The translations under genes and the position numbers were made by a program. Below are positions 24,604 through 33,439 of a stretch of 64,000 bases of DNA, one piece after another. Origin of the DNA: a virus. The stretch is taken from the IMG/VR virus record IMGVR_UViG_3300025030_000080, positions 1-64,000 of that record; one strand, 5' to 3'. The stretch's first letter is position 1; every line of letters begins with the position of its first letter. The notes under the pieces were generated by a model. It ran no database searches. It was not told where the DNA came from and was given only the letters and a program-made list of their open reading frames with translations.

Positions 24604-25539
24604 TCATCTCCCTAACCTATCTTTAAAATATTTTATAGTTTGTTCTAATCCGTCAGATAATGTAACTTTTGGTTCCCATTTTAATTTATCTTTAGCCATA
24701 GTTATATCAGGTCTACGTCGAATGGGGTCATCTCCAGGCAATGGTTTATAAATTATCTCTGATTTTGATTTTGTTAATTTTATTATTACTTGAGCCAACG
24801 TTTTTATATCTATTTCTATTGGATTACCTATATTTATAGGACCAGTAATATCATTGGTATTCATCATTTTTATAATACCTTCTATTGTATCATCTATAAA
24901 ACAAAAAGAACGAGTTTGCCTTCCATCCCCATATATTGTGATAGGATCATTTTTTAAAGCTTGTAAAATAAAGTTAGATACCACTCTTCCATCTCCAGTG
25001 GCTAAATTAGGTCCATAAGTATTGAAAATTCTTACCACTTTGATAAAAAGTTTATGTTGTCTATAATAATCAAAGAATAAAGTTTCTGCACATCTTTTTC
25101 CTTCATCATAGCAAGATCGAATCCCTATAGGATTTACATTTCCCCAATAATCTTCATATTGAGGATGCCTCAAAGGATCTCCGTAAACTTCCGATGTAGA
25201 TGCTTGAAGTATTTTAGCTTTTGTTCGTTTTGCTAATCCTAGCATATTTATTGCCCCATGAACTATTGTTTTAATAGTTTGAACAGGATCTTTTTGATAA
25301 TAAATAGGAGAAGCAGGGGCAGCAAGATTATAAATTTCATCTACTTCAACATATAATGGAAAAGTTATATCGTGCCTTAATAATTCAAAATTAGGATTTG
25401 ATAAAAGAGGAAGAATATTTTCTTTGGTGGATGAATAAAAATTATCTACACAAAGAACTTCATTTCCTTCATTTAATAATCTTTTACATAAATGAGAACC
25501 AAGAAATCCTGCTCCTCCAGTTACTAATATTTTTTTCAA
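24604..25539 (-). CDS. UDP-glucuronate decarboxylase-like SDR (UDP-xylose synthase type)
   Basis: A 311-residue extended SDR enzyme. NAD-binding TGGAGFLGS at 7-15, [11 protein letters not shown] at 71-81 (typical of UDP-xylose synthases), STSEVYGDP with the catalytic Ser/Thr near 115, Tyr144-x3-Lys148 in SCYDEGKR, then RIFNTYGP and [13 protein letters not shown]. The last two elements and the LAAPASP signature favour UDP-glucuronate decarboxylation to UDP-xylose over 4-epimerisation. In a phage it could alter host surface sugars or feed DNA or protein glycosylation; no glycosyltransferase is seen in the window. It overlaps the radical SAM gene by 4 bases. Confidence 0.88.
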   Translation of the reverse strand: MKKILVTGGAGFLGSHLCKRLLNEGNEVLCVDNFYSSTKENILPLLSNPNFELLRHDITFPLYVEVDEIYNLAAPASPIYYQKDPVQTIKTIVHGAINMLGLAKRTKAKILQASTSEVYGDPLRHPQYEDYWGNVNPIGIRSCYDEGKRCAETLFFDYYRQHKLFIKVVRIFNTYGPNLATGDGRVVSNFILQALKNDPITIYGDGRQTRSFCFIDDTIEGIIKMMNTNDITGPINIGNPIEIDIKTLAQVIIKLTKSKSEIIYKPLPGDDPIRRRPDITMAKDKLKWEPKVTLSDGLEQTIKYFKDRLGR

Positions 25540-26723
25540 AATAATAATCCTTTTTTTTCTTCAATAGCTCCTTCTTCTTTTCTTCCATAAATATTCATTC
25601 CATTTTTATCTTTATCCAAAATTATAATTTCTGGACTATCCTTCAAAGAAAAATATTGTCCTTTTCCATTCCAAATTTCTTTCATTCTATCGTAAGCCTC
25701 TGGTTGTCTAAATGTTATTTCCTCCATATCATCCCAACAAACCGAACCTTTTTCCATTATTATTTTACAAGCATGTTGAAAGGTGAATTCATAGGGAACG
25801 AATAACCCATCCACTCCGCAACAACTTTCACAAGAATTACTAAATGGAAAATTTACGAAATCAGGAGAAGAAGCGGGGACATTTTTACTTCTCAAAATAT
25901 CTCTAAATTGTTTTCCTACGGGGGTCCAATTTTCATCTAGATTCTTTTCCAAAAGTTTGACGTAATTGAATCCCCGGCTTTCAAATTCTTTTTGAGCTAT
26001 TTTGTAATTTGAAGTCCGATAATTAAAGAAACTAACATGTTTAGCTCCGGTACGGGATGCCATCTCGGCGTACCCTTCCAACATGTCTTCCTTCGAATTG
26101 ATTCCCACTAGGATTGGTTCCCAACGTACAGCGGTCCAAATCCCTAGGTTGTTTAAAGTCTTGACTAGGGACCATCTCATAGATGCAGGGGGATTCCCCG
26201 GTTCTAATTTGTAATTGAGGGTATCACTACCCCCCATAATAGATACAATAACAGCTACATTCATATCTTTTAATAAATCAAGGTACCTATGCATTCCAAT
26301 ATAATGACTTTTAGTTTCTATGATCATAGGAACTTTATATTCTTTGAATAATTTGAGAACGGGGACTACTACATTATCTCTCATATCCTCTAGGCAGAAT
26401 ACTTCTGATTTACTTCCCATATTGAAAGGGAGTCCTCTACGAAGGCATTGAACGTGCCAATCTGTATATTGTTTATCAGAACCATAGGCTTTATCAAAAA
26501 GTTTCTTAAAATCTTCTGGATTACAAGCTCTGACTAAATCTCTTGACCATCCTTCGTAGTACCGTGTGTAAAGTCCTTCTTCCATTTCTCTACAAAAACA
26601 AAAATGACATGGAAAACTGCAGCCAGCAAAAATATCACCTCCAAATGCTTGGGGGCATACGAGGGAATCATTTCTAAATCCAACTATAGACCCAAATTTT
26701 AGTTCTCTAATATCTTTTTTCAA
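25536..26723 (-). CDS. Radical SAM protein (SPL-like)
   Basis: A 395-residue enzyme with CSFPCHFC (Cys35, Cys39, Cys42). Downstream [36 protein letters not shown] and [10 protein letters not shown] correspond to barrel strands in spore photoproduct lyase-like proteins. They are mirrored in the broken gene at 22-23.8 kb (SSDDALNKKLEPGAPS, ARIEPL). Thus the window carries two paralogs. A second Cys cluster ([11 protein letters not shown]) near residue 300 could bind another Fe-S centre. The substrate could be DNA or a nucleotide, but this is inference. Confidence 0.87.
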   Translation of the reverse strand: MKKDIRELKFGSIVGFRNDSLVCPQAFGGDIFAGCSFPCHFCFCREMEEGLYTRYYEGWSRDLVRACNPEDFKKLFDKAYGSDKQYTDWHVQCLRRGLPFNMGSKSEVFCLEDMRDNVVVPVLKLFKEYKVPMIIETKSHYIGMHRYLDLLKDMNVAVIVSIMGGSDTLNYKLEPGNPPASMRWSLVKTLNNLGIWTAVRWEPILVGINSKEDMLEGYAEMASRTGAKHVSFFNYRTSNYKIAQKEFESRGFNYVKLLEKNLDENWTPVGKQFRDILRSKNVPASSPDFVNFPFSNSCESCCGVDGLFVPYEFTFQHACKIIMEKGSVCWDDMEEITFRQPEAYDRMKEIWNGKGQYFSLKDSPEIIILDKDKNGMNIYGRKEEGAIEEKKGLLF

Positions 26724-27121
26724 GATGTCATCTTTTCTTTCAACTCAGGTAGATCCTTTCTTTCTTTTAGACTAAAATTTCCCAAAACTTTTTGTAGACA
26801 CCGTTTTTGATCTTCTGCTTCATCTACTGTCATTTCTGCGTTATAAATAGGAATAATTTTATCGCCCTTTAAATTAAATCCCACATTGTAAATCCAAATT
26901 TTATTGATATTGGGTGTTATATGAGAAGTTGGTTTTACTAGTGCCCCAGTCCCAACAAAACCATTAAGATATGTAATAACGTGGGCTATTTTTACACGAG
27001 AATAAAAATACTCTAATTCAATAAATAATGTATCTCTCTGTTTTTTAGTAATATTTTTATTCTTACAACTTTCGTTCCATATATTATAGGTGTCTAGACT
27101 AAATGGAAGTTTTCTATCCAT
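26720..27121 (-). CDS. Unknown protein coupled to radical SAM gene
   Basis: A 133-residue protein with a helical front and a mixed C-terminal half (NKIWIYNVGFNLKGDKIIPIYNA). No family recognised. A 4-base overlap with the radical SAM gene suggests a partner. Confidence 0.6.
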   Translation of the reverse strand: MDRKLPFSLDTYNIWNESCKNKNITKKQRDTLFIELEYFYSRVKIAHVITYLNGFVGTGALVKPTSHITPNINKIWIYNVGFNLKGDKIIPIYNAEMTVDEAEDQKRCLQKVLGNFSLKERKDLPELKEKMTS

Positions 27122-27156
27122 TTATTGATTCTCCTTAATCCTAGTATTTTCTTTCA

Positions 27157-28005
27157 TCAATACCCCACAGGAAGTTCAAATGGTGTAATTAAATCTTCGG
27201 GTATTTCAATATCATCGAATTGAGGAATATTGGCAGATGATTTTCGTATATATTCCAAATATCCCACTCTACTTGGATCAATATCTAATATTTTGGTAGC
27301 AGCTACGTCCATAACGTACATATCTTTTGTTGAAATTAAAATATTAGCTGGTTTAGGAATTCCGCATTGTTCCGAATATTCTGATCCTACGATACCATCT
27401 AAAACACAAGCAGCAACTCTATCTTTAATAAGAAAATATAAGTCATGAAGTCTTTTATGAAGAATATCACAACTTCCACGTGGGTGCATACTACCTTTTT
27501 GGGCCATCATGCCCATACAATTTTTGATAGATATCGTAGTTCCCGACATATTATGAACTTTCAATTTAGGAACATTTATGACGAAATCGCATTCCAACAT
27601 AGTATTAGAAAATTTGGCCCCGAATAAGGATAAATATCCATCCCTACGGTAAAGGGTAAACTCATGAAACCGGGGTCCTTCCTGAAGTCCTATTAATTGT
27701 ACTCCATATTTTTTAGATAATTGGTCATAACCAGACAATTTAATTGTATGCTCAAATTGGTCTTTAAATCCACAATCTCCTACTATTATATCATTAGCCC
27801 CTTCTCTTATCAAATATTCTATAACTAGAGAAACAACTTCAACTCTGGTAGTAGATGCTATATCCCATCGGGTGGGAGGACATACGAGGTTGGGTTTAAT
27901 GAAAACTTTTTTACCACTACAATCTGGAAAGTATTTCCAAAATTCTTGGGATATATTTTCTAATTTTAAATTTGCGTAATCAGATTCTCTATGAAATTGG
28001 ATCAA
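27157..28005 (-). CDS. DUF362 protein
   Basis: A 282-residue DUF362-type protein: KKVFIKPNLVCPP, then EYLIREGANDIIVGDC, CDFVINVPKLKVHNMSGTTISIKNCMGM (the most conserved stretch) and LDGIVGSE. Many family members are associated with Fe-S proteins, and their reaction is unknown. The start is TTG, set by AGGGAGTAGTAA. It lies next to the radical SAM genes and directly behind a structured RNA element. Confidence 0.85.
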   Translation of the reverse strand: MIQFHRESDYANLKLENISQEFWKYFPDCSGKKVFIKPNLVCPPTRWDIASTTRVEVVSLVIEYLIREGANDIIVGDCGFKDQFEHTIKLSGYDQLSKKYGVQLIGLQEGPRFHEFTLYRRDGYLSLFGAKFSNTMLECDFVINVPKLKVHNMSGTTISIKNCMGMMAQKGSMHPRGSCDILHKRLHDLYFLIKDRVAACVLDGIVGSEYSEQCGIPKPANILISTKDMYVMDVAATKILDIDPSRVGYLEYIRKSSANIPQFDDIEIPEDLITPFELPVGY

Positions 28006-28031
28006 TTACTACTCCCTTTTAAAAATATGGT

Positions 28032-28129
28032 GGTGGTGAGGGGATTACCACTTATTTCGGTCTTATCACCGAACACTGTTAAGTACCCCCGTCAAGGTTC
28101 CTCCGGGACATTCGTCCAAGAGCACCACC
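28032..28129 (-). ncRNA. Multibranched RNA element upstream of DUF362 gene
   Basis: The 137-base gap holds several nested helices: 28032-28038 with 28123-28129 (7 bp) closes the element. Inside are a long arm (GGGG 28040/CCCC 28089, ACTTA/TAAGT, TTCGGT/ACCGAA), a CCCG/CGGG hairpin (28088/28107) and GGAC/GTCC (28106/28117); some are mutually exclusive, as in switching structures. The DUF362 TTG start is 27 bases downstream. It could be a riboswitch-like leader or a free RNA. Its ends carry the same ACCACCATA sequence as the 2.8 kb element. Confidence 0.45.
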
Positions 28130-28142
28130 CCAAGATTATATT

Positions 28143-28865
28143 TCAGTTAACGGTGAACGATCCATTTGCTACTGTAATAATTTCCATCTTGCTGAGCAAC
28201 GACACTCCGCATTTGGCTACTGCAGCGGATTCCTTAATATTACTTTTCCCTCCCTGATCTGCGTAAGACTGATCAGCAGCATTAACCAACTCCTCTAAAG
28301 TCCCCGTTTTCAACGAGAGAAGAGTATCCGCCAAAACTGTCCAACGACTAAATGACTTGGGAGCCGGGGGAACACGCTTGATTCTTTCTTTCTCCGGTTT
28401 TGGAGCTTTAGGAGCAGCCGGAGTTTTAGCGACAGTAGGAGCCGTGGGAGCAGGAGTTGCTGCTGTAGGAGTGGCAACGGGGGCTACGGGAGCGGCGGGG
28501 GCAGGGGTAGCTGCAGAACGCCCAACACGACGGGCTACGGGAGGGGGCGGGGGAGCAGGAGGTTCGGGTTCAGGTTCCGGTTCAGGTTCCGGCTCAGGAG
28601 TGATCGGAGCTTCCTCCACCGGAGTTTCCGGAGTTGATTCTTCCTGATCTAACCCCAACGTGGTAATAATATCGTTGTACATGTTGATAATATTTGCGTT
28701 CGATGACCCCGGAGCATCCCCTTCGGCCTTTTCCACTGCATCGAGATATGCCGGGATCAGCATCTCCTTTGAAATCTTGTCGGCGTTGTTAATCCCAATT
28801 TCAGTAGCACAAGCAATGAGCTTTGAATGTACGATTTTCTTCAAAAGTTTCGGATCGAATTTCAT
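28143..28865 (-). CDS. Ala/Pro-rich protein with winged-helix-like end
   Basis: A 240-residue protein starting MKFDPKLLKKIVHSKL after CGGAGGGAG; an in-frame ATG 75 bases upstream is an alternative. A helical front domain is joined by a disordered linker with six Glu-Pro pairs and Ala/Pro/Val-rich repeats to a C-terminal domain (FSRWTVLADTLLSLKTGTLEELVNA) that could be a small helix-turn-helix. Function unknown. The linker's GC-rich repeats resemble those in the single-strand binding protein. Confidence 0.65.
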   Translation of the reverse strand: MKFDPKLLKKIVHSKLIACATEIGINNADKISKEMLIPAYLDAVEKAEGDAPGSSNANIINMYNDIITTLGLDQEESTPETPVEEAPITPEPEPEPEPEPEPPAPPPPPVARRVGRSAATPAPAAPVAPVATPTAATPAPTAPTVAKTPAAPKAPKPEKERIKRVPPAPKSFSRWTVLADTLLSLKTGTLEELVNAADQSYADQGGKSNIKESAAVAKCGVSLLSKMEIITVANGSFTVN

Positions 28866-28906
28866 GTAGTTCTCCCTCCGTTCGGAATTTGTAAGACAAC
28901 TACAAT

Positions 28907-28917
28907 CTTCTACAGGA
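28907..28917 (-). promoter_or_regulatory. Promoter-like motif
   Basis: Minus-strand TTCCTGTAGAA lies 42-52 bases before the chosen start of the Ala/Pro-rich gene, in a 219-base stretch without another gene. No -35 box is evident. If the longer start is used, the word would be coding. Confidence 0.2.
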
Positions 28918-29084
28918 ATAGCCACTATCTGATACTTCATCTCACCCACCCCTTCTGGCTTGGTTTCCCGTGTACTTATTACTACAGGAGCTAAGCCTAA
29001 ATCAATATTATTTTTTATGAACAATTATTATACCTTTTGATTGATTATTTTAAATTTCTTCCTTTTCATTATCTGATGGGTAAA

Positions 29085-30461
29085 TCATAGTATATCTCCT
29101 CTGTCTGGTTGATACGGAGAATTTTCCTTAGTAATAATATCAGGGGTCCCCCTTCTGTCAATTCTTCCCTTACCTATCAAATAACGAGTTAATACTTCTG
29201 TGTAAGTATGGGAAGATCGTACATTTCCCGTAACAACTTTATCAATTCCCCATCTATTAATCAAAGAATCTATTACTTTTTCGCACCATTCTCTGGCCCC
29301 TATTGGCATATTTAAACGTGGATGAAGTTCTCTAATTCTATCGTGAAGTCTATTAGCCCCTATAATAAAATCATTTTCTTCTTTTTGGTTAAACTCTCCA
29401 CTCGCCCCTAATAAAATTTTATCACGATAAAATTCTTTTAACCATCTTGTATTTTCGGGGTTTTTCTCTTTTTCTTTTTTAACCATGAAAGTTACTGGTT
29501 CAGGTTCGTTTTCTAAACAATGTAAAAATTGACTTTTAATTGACGAGGCAAAACGATTGTAAAAGAAAGTACCTAACCCCAAATTTTTAAAAATTGATTT
29601 ATTTACTGGTCGGTAATTCAGATTTGTAGCTATTAATTTATATTTATCTATCACCGAAATTATTTCTTCTTTTGAATAATTTTTATTATTAGTTAAACCC
29701 TCTCCTATAAAAAGTTTTCCATCTAATACTTTTTCTATGATAGAAACTATATCTGTAAATGTTTTTGTTGGTTTGGCGTAGCCTTGATTATTCCATGCCG
29801 GCATATGATGATGGGGTAAACCCGGCGAGGAATTCCAATAATTGATAATATCGAGAGTGTCTTTCCTATACCGTTGACGAGGGGTAACTTCAAATTCTAT
29901 AGATATAGATTTATTTCTTTTAATTAAAGACTGGGTTGAATTTAAGCCTAAATTATGAACGTCGGTTTCACCTGCTTTTGGTGAAACCCCCGAATCTTTC
30001 GAGAGAAAAGATTCGTTAGAATCTTTTGGATCTAAAGATTCTGGTATAGGTTCAATAATTATAGGTTTACTTAAAGAGATTCCGCTTTGAACGGAATCCA
30101 GATTCCGCTTTGAACGGAATCCAGATTCCGCCCATTCTTGTATTTTATTACGATCAATTCTATACCAATTTTTGGCCGGTATCCCTTTTCGAGATACTTG
30201 AATAAAATTTAAATCTTGAAGTATTTTAGTGGAAGATGTTTGAACATCTTCGCTAAATCCAGTTCTATTTTTCAATAAACTTTGAAGCATATAAAAATAC
30301 TCTCCGGGTTGTATTAATTCTTGTTTAATTAAGTAATTTTCCCAATCTATTAAGTCTCCTAAAATTATAGTAACGAAAGGACCTAATTTTATTAATACGG
30401 AACGGTTACAAGCTATGAAATTTGCAAATGGAATTTGAGATATATTCCTATTATTTTCCAT
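29085..30461 (-). CDS. Replisome organiser-like / initiator protein
   Basis: A 458-residue protein. The N-terminal 110 residues look like a winged helix (VTIILGDLIDWENYLI; STKILQDLNFIQVSRKGIP). A Ser-rich linker (115-190) follows, then a helical DnaD/DnaB-loader-like C-terminal half (DIINYWNSSPGLP, LINRWGIDKVVTG). The order wHTH-linker-helical and position before a wHTH gene and the helicase resemble phage replisome organisers and lambda O. The linker DNA holds palindromes and GANTC sites that could be the origin, as in lambda. Assignment rests on architecture and context. Confidence 0.65.
   Translation of the reverse strand: MENNRNISQIPFANFIACNRSVLIKLGPFVTIILGDLIDWENYLIKQELIQPGEYFYMLQSLLKNRTGFSEDVQTSSTKILQDLNFIQVSRKGIPAKNWYRIDRNKIQEWAESGFRSKRNLDSVQSGISLSKPIIIEPIPESLDPKDSNESFLSKDSGVSPKAGETDVHNLGLNSTQSLIKRNKSISIEFEVTPRQRYRKDTLDIINYWNSSPGLPHHHMPAWNNQGYAKPTKTFTDIVSIIEKVLDGKLFIGEGLTNNKNYSKEEIISVIDKYKLIATNLNYRPVNKSIFKNLGLGTFFYNRFASSIKSQFLHCLENEPEPVTFMVKKEKEKNPENTRWLKEFYRDKILLGASGEFNQKEENDFIIGANRLHDRIRELHPRLNMPIGAREWCEKVIDSLINRWGIDKVVTGNVRSSHTYTEVLTRYLIGKGRIDRRGTPDIITKENSPYQPDRGDIL
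29964..30128. repeat. Palindrome/iteron cluster in initiator gene, candidate origin
   Basis: The cluster starts with GGTTTCACC/GGTGAAACC (29964-29988). Nine GATTC/GAATC words follow between 29992 and 30128, in alternating orientation, making hairpins of 8-9 bp with 4-7 nt loops at 29991-30015, 30006-30027 and 30019-30041. Two direct copies of a 23-bp unit (GATTCCG...CGGAATCCA) follow at 30078-30123, then a third half. All are GANTC sites. The reading frame stays open although the repeat is not a multiple of three. Confidence 0.7.
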
Positions 30462-30936
30462 TTTTATTCTCCTTAGCTATTTCCTCTTCACATTTCGATT
30501 CTAATTCCATAAATCGTATAAGCATTTCGTTACACGCTTGAACATTTATTTTGTAATAAATTTTATCGGTTTTTTTATCCCATATGAATTTAAGTATATC
30601 AGAATTTTCTAATTCATTTAGTATTTCTACGAGTTTTTCTTTGCCTATGAAAAGTAACCTCCCCGTCGTTTCTAACGATATAAAAGGCAAATCCCCAAAT
30701 TTATTTGGGTAATGTCTTTTTATTTCGAACCAATAGTTATGATCTTGATTTAATAAACTAACAAAAGCTCCTTTTTCCAAACCGTAAAAATAAACAAAAC
30801 CCCTATCAATTGTTATAAGCCCCCCACCAGCTATTATATGATCGACATATAGCTTCGATTTTACAAATTTTTTACTTAATTCTCCCCCACCTTCACTCAT
30901 TATTTTATATAATCTAATAGATTTTGTATCACTCAT
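30451..30936 (-). CDS. Winged-helix-like replication partner protein
   Basis: A 161-residue protein starting MSDTKSIRLYKIMSEGGG after GGGGGAAAGAAAG. GLEKGAFVSLLNQDHNYW and GRLLFIGKEKLVEILNELENSDILKFI resemble a winged helix, as in the next gene's N-terminus (ILGDLIDW; LLKNRTGF), so the two may be related. It sits between helicase and initiator genes with overlaps on both sides, which suggests a replication role. Confidence 0.6.
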   Translation of the reverse strand: MSDTKSIRLYKIMSEGGGELSKKFVKSKLYVDHIIAGGGLITIDRGFVYFYGLEKGAFVSLLNQDHNYWFEIKRHYPNKFGDLPFISLETTGRLLFIGKEKLVEILNELENSDILKFIWDKKTDKIYYKINVQACNEMLIRFMELESKCEEEIAKENKNGK

Positions 30937-32494
30937 CTTTCTTTCCCCCTTTATTTCCATCATAAAATACAAATTCTGTATCAATAATTGGCTGGCCCAA
31001 TTCTAATTGTTGAAGCATCATCACTTGCCTTCGTTTGTTAAATCTTTTCCATCTATGCTCCAACACTCCAGTTCTCCATACTCCTTTTTCTTTTTCTTCA
31101 GGAGTTTGATCTAGAGACATCATTATATCTACATGAGCCAAAATATAAGCATTTACTCCGATATCACTTTCATCTTGTAAATCTTTGGTAAGGGCGGATC
31201 TTCCAGATCCTAACGATTGTGCTCCGGTTACTACTAACGCAGATCTGGATTGAGCCAATCGTTTATGAGCTTTAAATACATCGTCAACATCATGACGAGG
31301 ATCATTAAATTTACGTTCTGATAAAATGATTGAAGCGTAGTCGGTGATTATAACGTCGGGTATAAATCCTTCAATTCTTTCTAATTCATCTAATTGATCT
31401 TCTACGTCCGACATTGTAGCGGAATAGGCAGGGAAGCTGATCATTCTGAGCAAGTCTTTACCGAACATTTTATTGAAACGTTTGATCTCTTTACGGGTAT
31501 TAGGTAGGCTTAATTTAGGCCGATCTGCCACGAAGAACCACGTTGTAGCTAAGAAATTACCCCCTCCGGGTATCTTCCTACAGGCCGTACACGGTCGATA
31601 CCTTCCGGGGGCTTTAGGGTCGAATTTAGGGGGGCGGGTTTCCCTATTCATACGTTCTAAATTATTGCAGGAATTATCTTGATTATTCAAACAATCAAAA
31701 CTAGGATAAATATAACCTTGGTTTTCGTCTCCTTCTCCCATAACTCCTAATTCTTTATACATTCTGGTAGCTTGGTGCTTATCTTTCATTTCGAAAGAAA
31801 GCATAGCTACCCTTTTTCTAGACATCATAGCATCGAATGCGAAATTTTCTAGAATCCAGGTTTTTCCACGTTTTGCAGGCCCCATTACAGTTATTAACCA
31901 TCCTCTATGAAGATCACCTAATAAATCTCCTAATTTACCTTTCATTCTAAATAGAGGAACTTCTTTTTCTTCAAAAACTGAATTTAAAAAATTAGGATCA
32001 TCTAGTGGTTTAGACCATTTATAAGTGACTTCGTCAACTATCTTTTTTTTACTTTCATAGAATTTTTCAGCTTCTTCAGTTTTACCTATATCTAATAGAG
32101 CAGTAATACCTTCTGCAGTCCTTCTTAAATGCTGAGTCTTTAAATATTCCTTGCCTTTATCGATAATAAAATCATCGTTTACTCCGTCGGGTCCTCCTTC
32201 TGATAAATATTCCTCTGATAACTTAGCCAGGAATAATTCAATTTCTTCGTCTAGTCCCTGTTTGAGTTTTCCTTTTTCTGTTTCGTACAAATCTTTAATA
32301 TGATTCTTTGGAGCAGATTTATATCGGTCAAAATAATCTAGAATCCATCGAACGATATTTTTGCTGACCTCTAGTTCGAATACGTTTGGATCAGCGAATG
32401 GAGCAAGATGTGTTATTACCTTGTCAGAAATGATCATTCCTGTAATGATACGTTTTTCTACTCCCTTATCAGAGCGGTGAATCCGTCTGAGCAT
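30929..32494 (-). CDS. dnaB: DnaB-like replicative helicase with zinc insertion
   Basis: A 521-residue RecA-fold hexameric helicase. The N-terminal helical domain (1-165) is DnaB-like. Walker A GPAKRGKT is at 205-212, MLSFEM (motif 1a-like) at 231-236, DVIITDYASII is Walker B and VVTGAQSLGSG is the motif 3-like Gln-containing strand. The insertion with Cys268, Cys276, Cys302 and Cys305 could bind zinc and is absent from bacterial DnaB. It unwinds DNA at the fork, fed by the primase at 34.3-35.2 kb. Confidence 0.87.
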   Translation of the reverse strand: MLRRIHRSDKGVEKRIITGMIISDKVITHLAPFADPNVFELEVSKNIVRWILDYFDRYKSAPKNHIKDLYETEKGKLKQGLDEEIELFLAKLSEEYLSEGGPDGVNDDFIIDKGKEYLKTQHLRRTAEGITALLDIGKTEEAEKFYESKKKIVDEVTYKWSKPLDDPNFLNSVFEEKEVPLFRMKGKLGDLLGDLHRGWLITVMGPAKRGKTWILENFAFDAMMSRKRVAMLSFEMKDKHQATRMYKELGVMGEGDENQGYIYPSFDCLNNQDNSCNNLERMNRETRPPKFDPKAPGRYRPCTACRKIPGGGNFLATTWFFVADRPKLSLPNTRKEIKRFNKMFGKDLLRMISFPAYSATMSDVEDQLDELERIEGFIPDVIITDYASIILSERKFNDPRHDVDDVFKAHKRLAQSRSALVVTGAQSLGSGRSALTKDLQDESDIGVNAYILAHVDIMMSLDQTPEEKEKGVWRTGVLEHRWKRFNKRRQVMMLQQLELGQPIIDTEFVFYDGNKGGKKDE

Positions 32495-32498
32495 AAAG

Positions 32499-32744
32499 CT
32501 ATTTCTTGACGGCGTTCAGATTTAAGGAAAATCCTTCAGCGCCAAGAATGGGAATAAATCCTCCAGTACTGGCGATTATGTTAGTTTTCCCCGATTGAGA
32601 TTTACCAAAATCTTGTTTTAAATCTACTTCAATGATGGGGATATTATCATTTTGTACTTCCATTATTATGTTTTTAATTTTAATTTTATTTTGATTCTCT
32701 AATTCTGCTATTCTTTCTTTAAGTTTCTGAATATCTTCGGTCAT
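32499..32744 (-). CDS. Small coiled-coil protein beside helicase
   Basis: An 81-residue protein with a coiled-coil front (KLKERIAELENQNKIKIKN) and a glycine-rich C-terminal part (STGGFIPILGAEGF). No family recognised. It lies 4 bases from the helicase start. Confidence 0.65.
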   Translation of the reverse strand: MTEDIQKLKERIAELENQNKIKIKNIIMEVQNDNIPIIEVDLKQDFGKSQSGKTNIIASTGGFIPILGAEGFSLNLNAVKK

Positions 32745-33439
32745 TTTTGATCTCCTTTTGGTTGGAAGGGTTGGATTAAACTAGGATCTCTTATGATATT
32801 CCAATGATTTCCTGCTCCCCAAAGTAATAGCTGAGGGGAGAATACTATACGCTCGGTCCTTTTCCAAGTAAACCACAAAATTGCTTGTAATTGATTCGGA
32901 AGTAATTTATGTTTTCTAGCTACTTTGAAAAATACTTCGGCCATTTCGTCGTATCTTTTTGGGGAAGATACTAATTTCAACTCTGCTACTTCTTTCATAC
33001 GGTATCGTCTACCAGAATAAATGGAACACATATGCCCATCAAGTGTAATATATTTAGGGTCTTTGGGCAGCAAAATATTTAAGTAAAAATTTCTAGTTTT
33101 TGGTCCTGAAGTTTCTGCTAGGAAATCCTTATTTCCGATTAGGAATTCAATTGCTCTACTTTTACATTGATTATAAGTAGAAACTATAATTTTATTTGGA
33201 GGGATTTTATTTTTAATACCGATCATAATACTGACGAGGGACCGGATATTACCCATATAATCATTGTTGGGGGATAATGCAACGAATGCGGCTACTGTTG
33301 GGCAGAATCCGAATCCATGATAATTTGCTACATTTTTTAACATTTCATTATATCTATGGTAGGCTACTTTTCCTTCTTCTTTGTCGATGGAATCTGATAA
33401 AGAGTAAACTTTTTCTATGTTGATTGTTTTAGATTTCAA
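32741..33439 (-). CDS. Conserved phage protein, HhH-like (DUF7178-like)
   Basis: A 232-residue protein. FCPTVAAFVALSPNNDYMGNIRSL, GPKTRNFYLNIL, YITLDGHM and LPNQLQAILWFTWKR form a pattern I associate with phage proteins of the DUF7178 type, with a helix-hairpin-helix-like middle (GPKTRNF) recalling DNA glycosylases. The start is TTG, overlapping the preceding TGA. No catalytic residues can be assigned with confidence. Confidence 0.55.
   Translation of the reverse strand: MKSKTINIEKVYSLSDSIDKEEGKVAYHRYNEMLKNVANYHGFGFCPTVAAFVALSPNNDYMGNIRSLVSIMIGIKNKIPPNKIIVSTYNQCKSRAIEFLIGNKDFLAETSGPKTRNFYLNILLPKDPKYITLDGHMCSIYSGRRYRMKEVAELKLVSSPKRYDEMAEVFFKVARKHKLLPNQLQAILWFTWKRTERIVFSPQLLLWGAGNHWNIIRDPSLIQPFQPKGDQK

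Noticed and set aside
28032-28129. tRNA-like cloverleaf
   Set aside because: Three arms inside a 7-bp stem ending ACCACCA looked like a tRNA, but arm lengths, anticodon loop and T-loop sequence do not fit.
28357-28647. Plus-strand Gly/Ala-rich open frame
   Set aside because: Antisense shadow of the Ala/Pro-rich linker at 28.1-28.9 kb, for the same reason.
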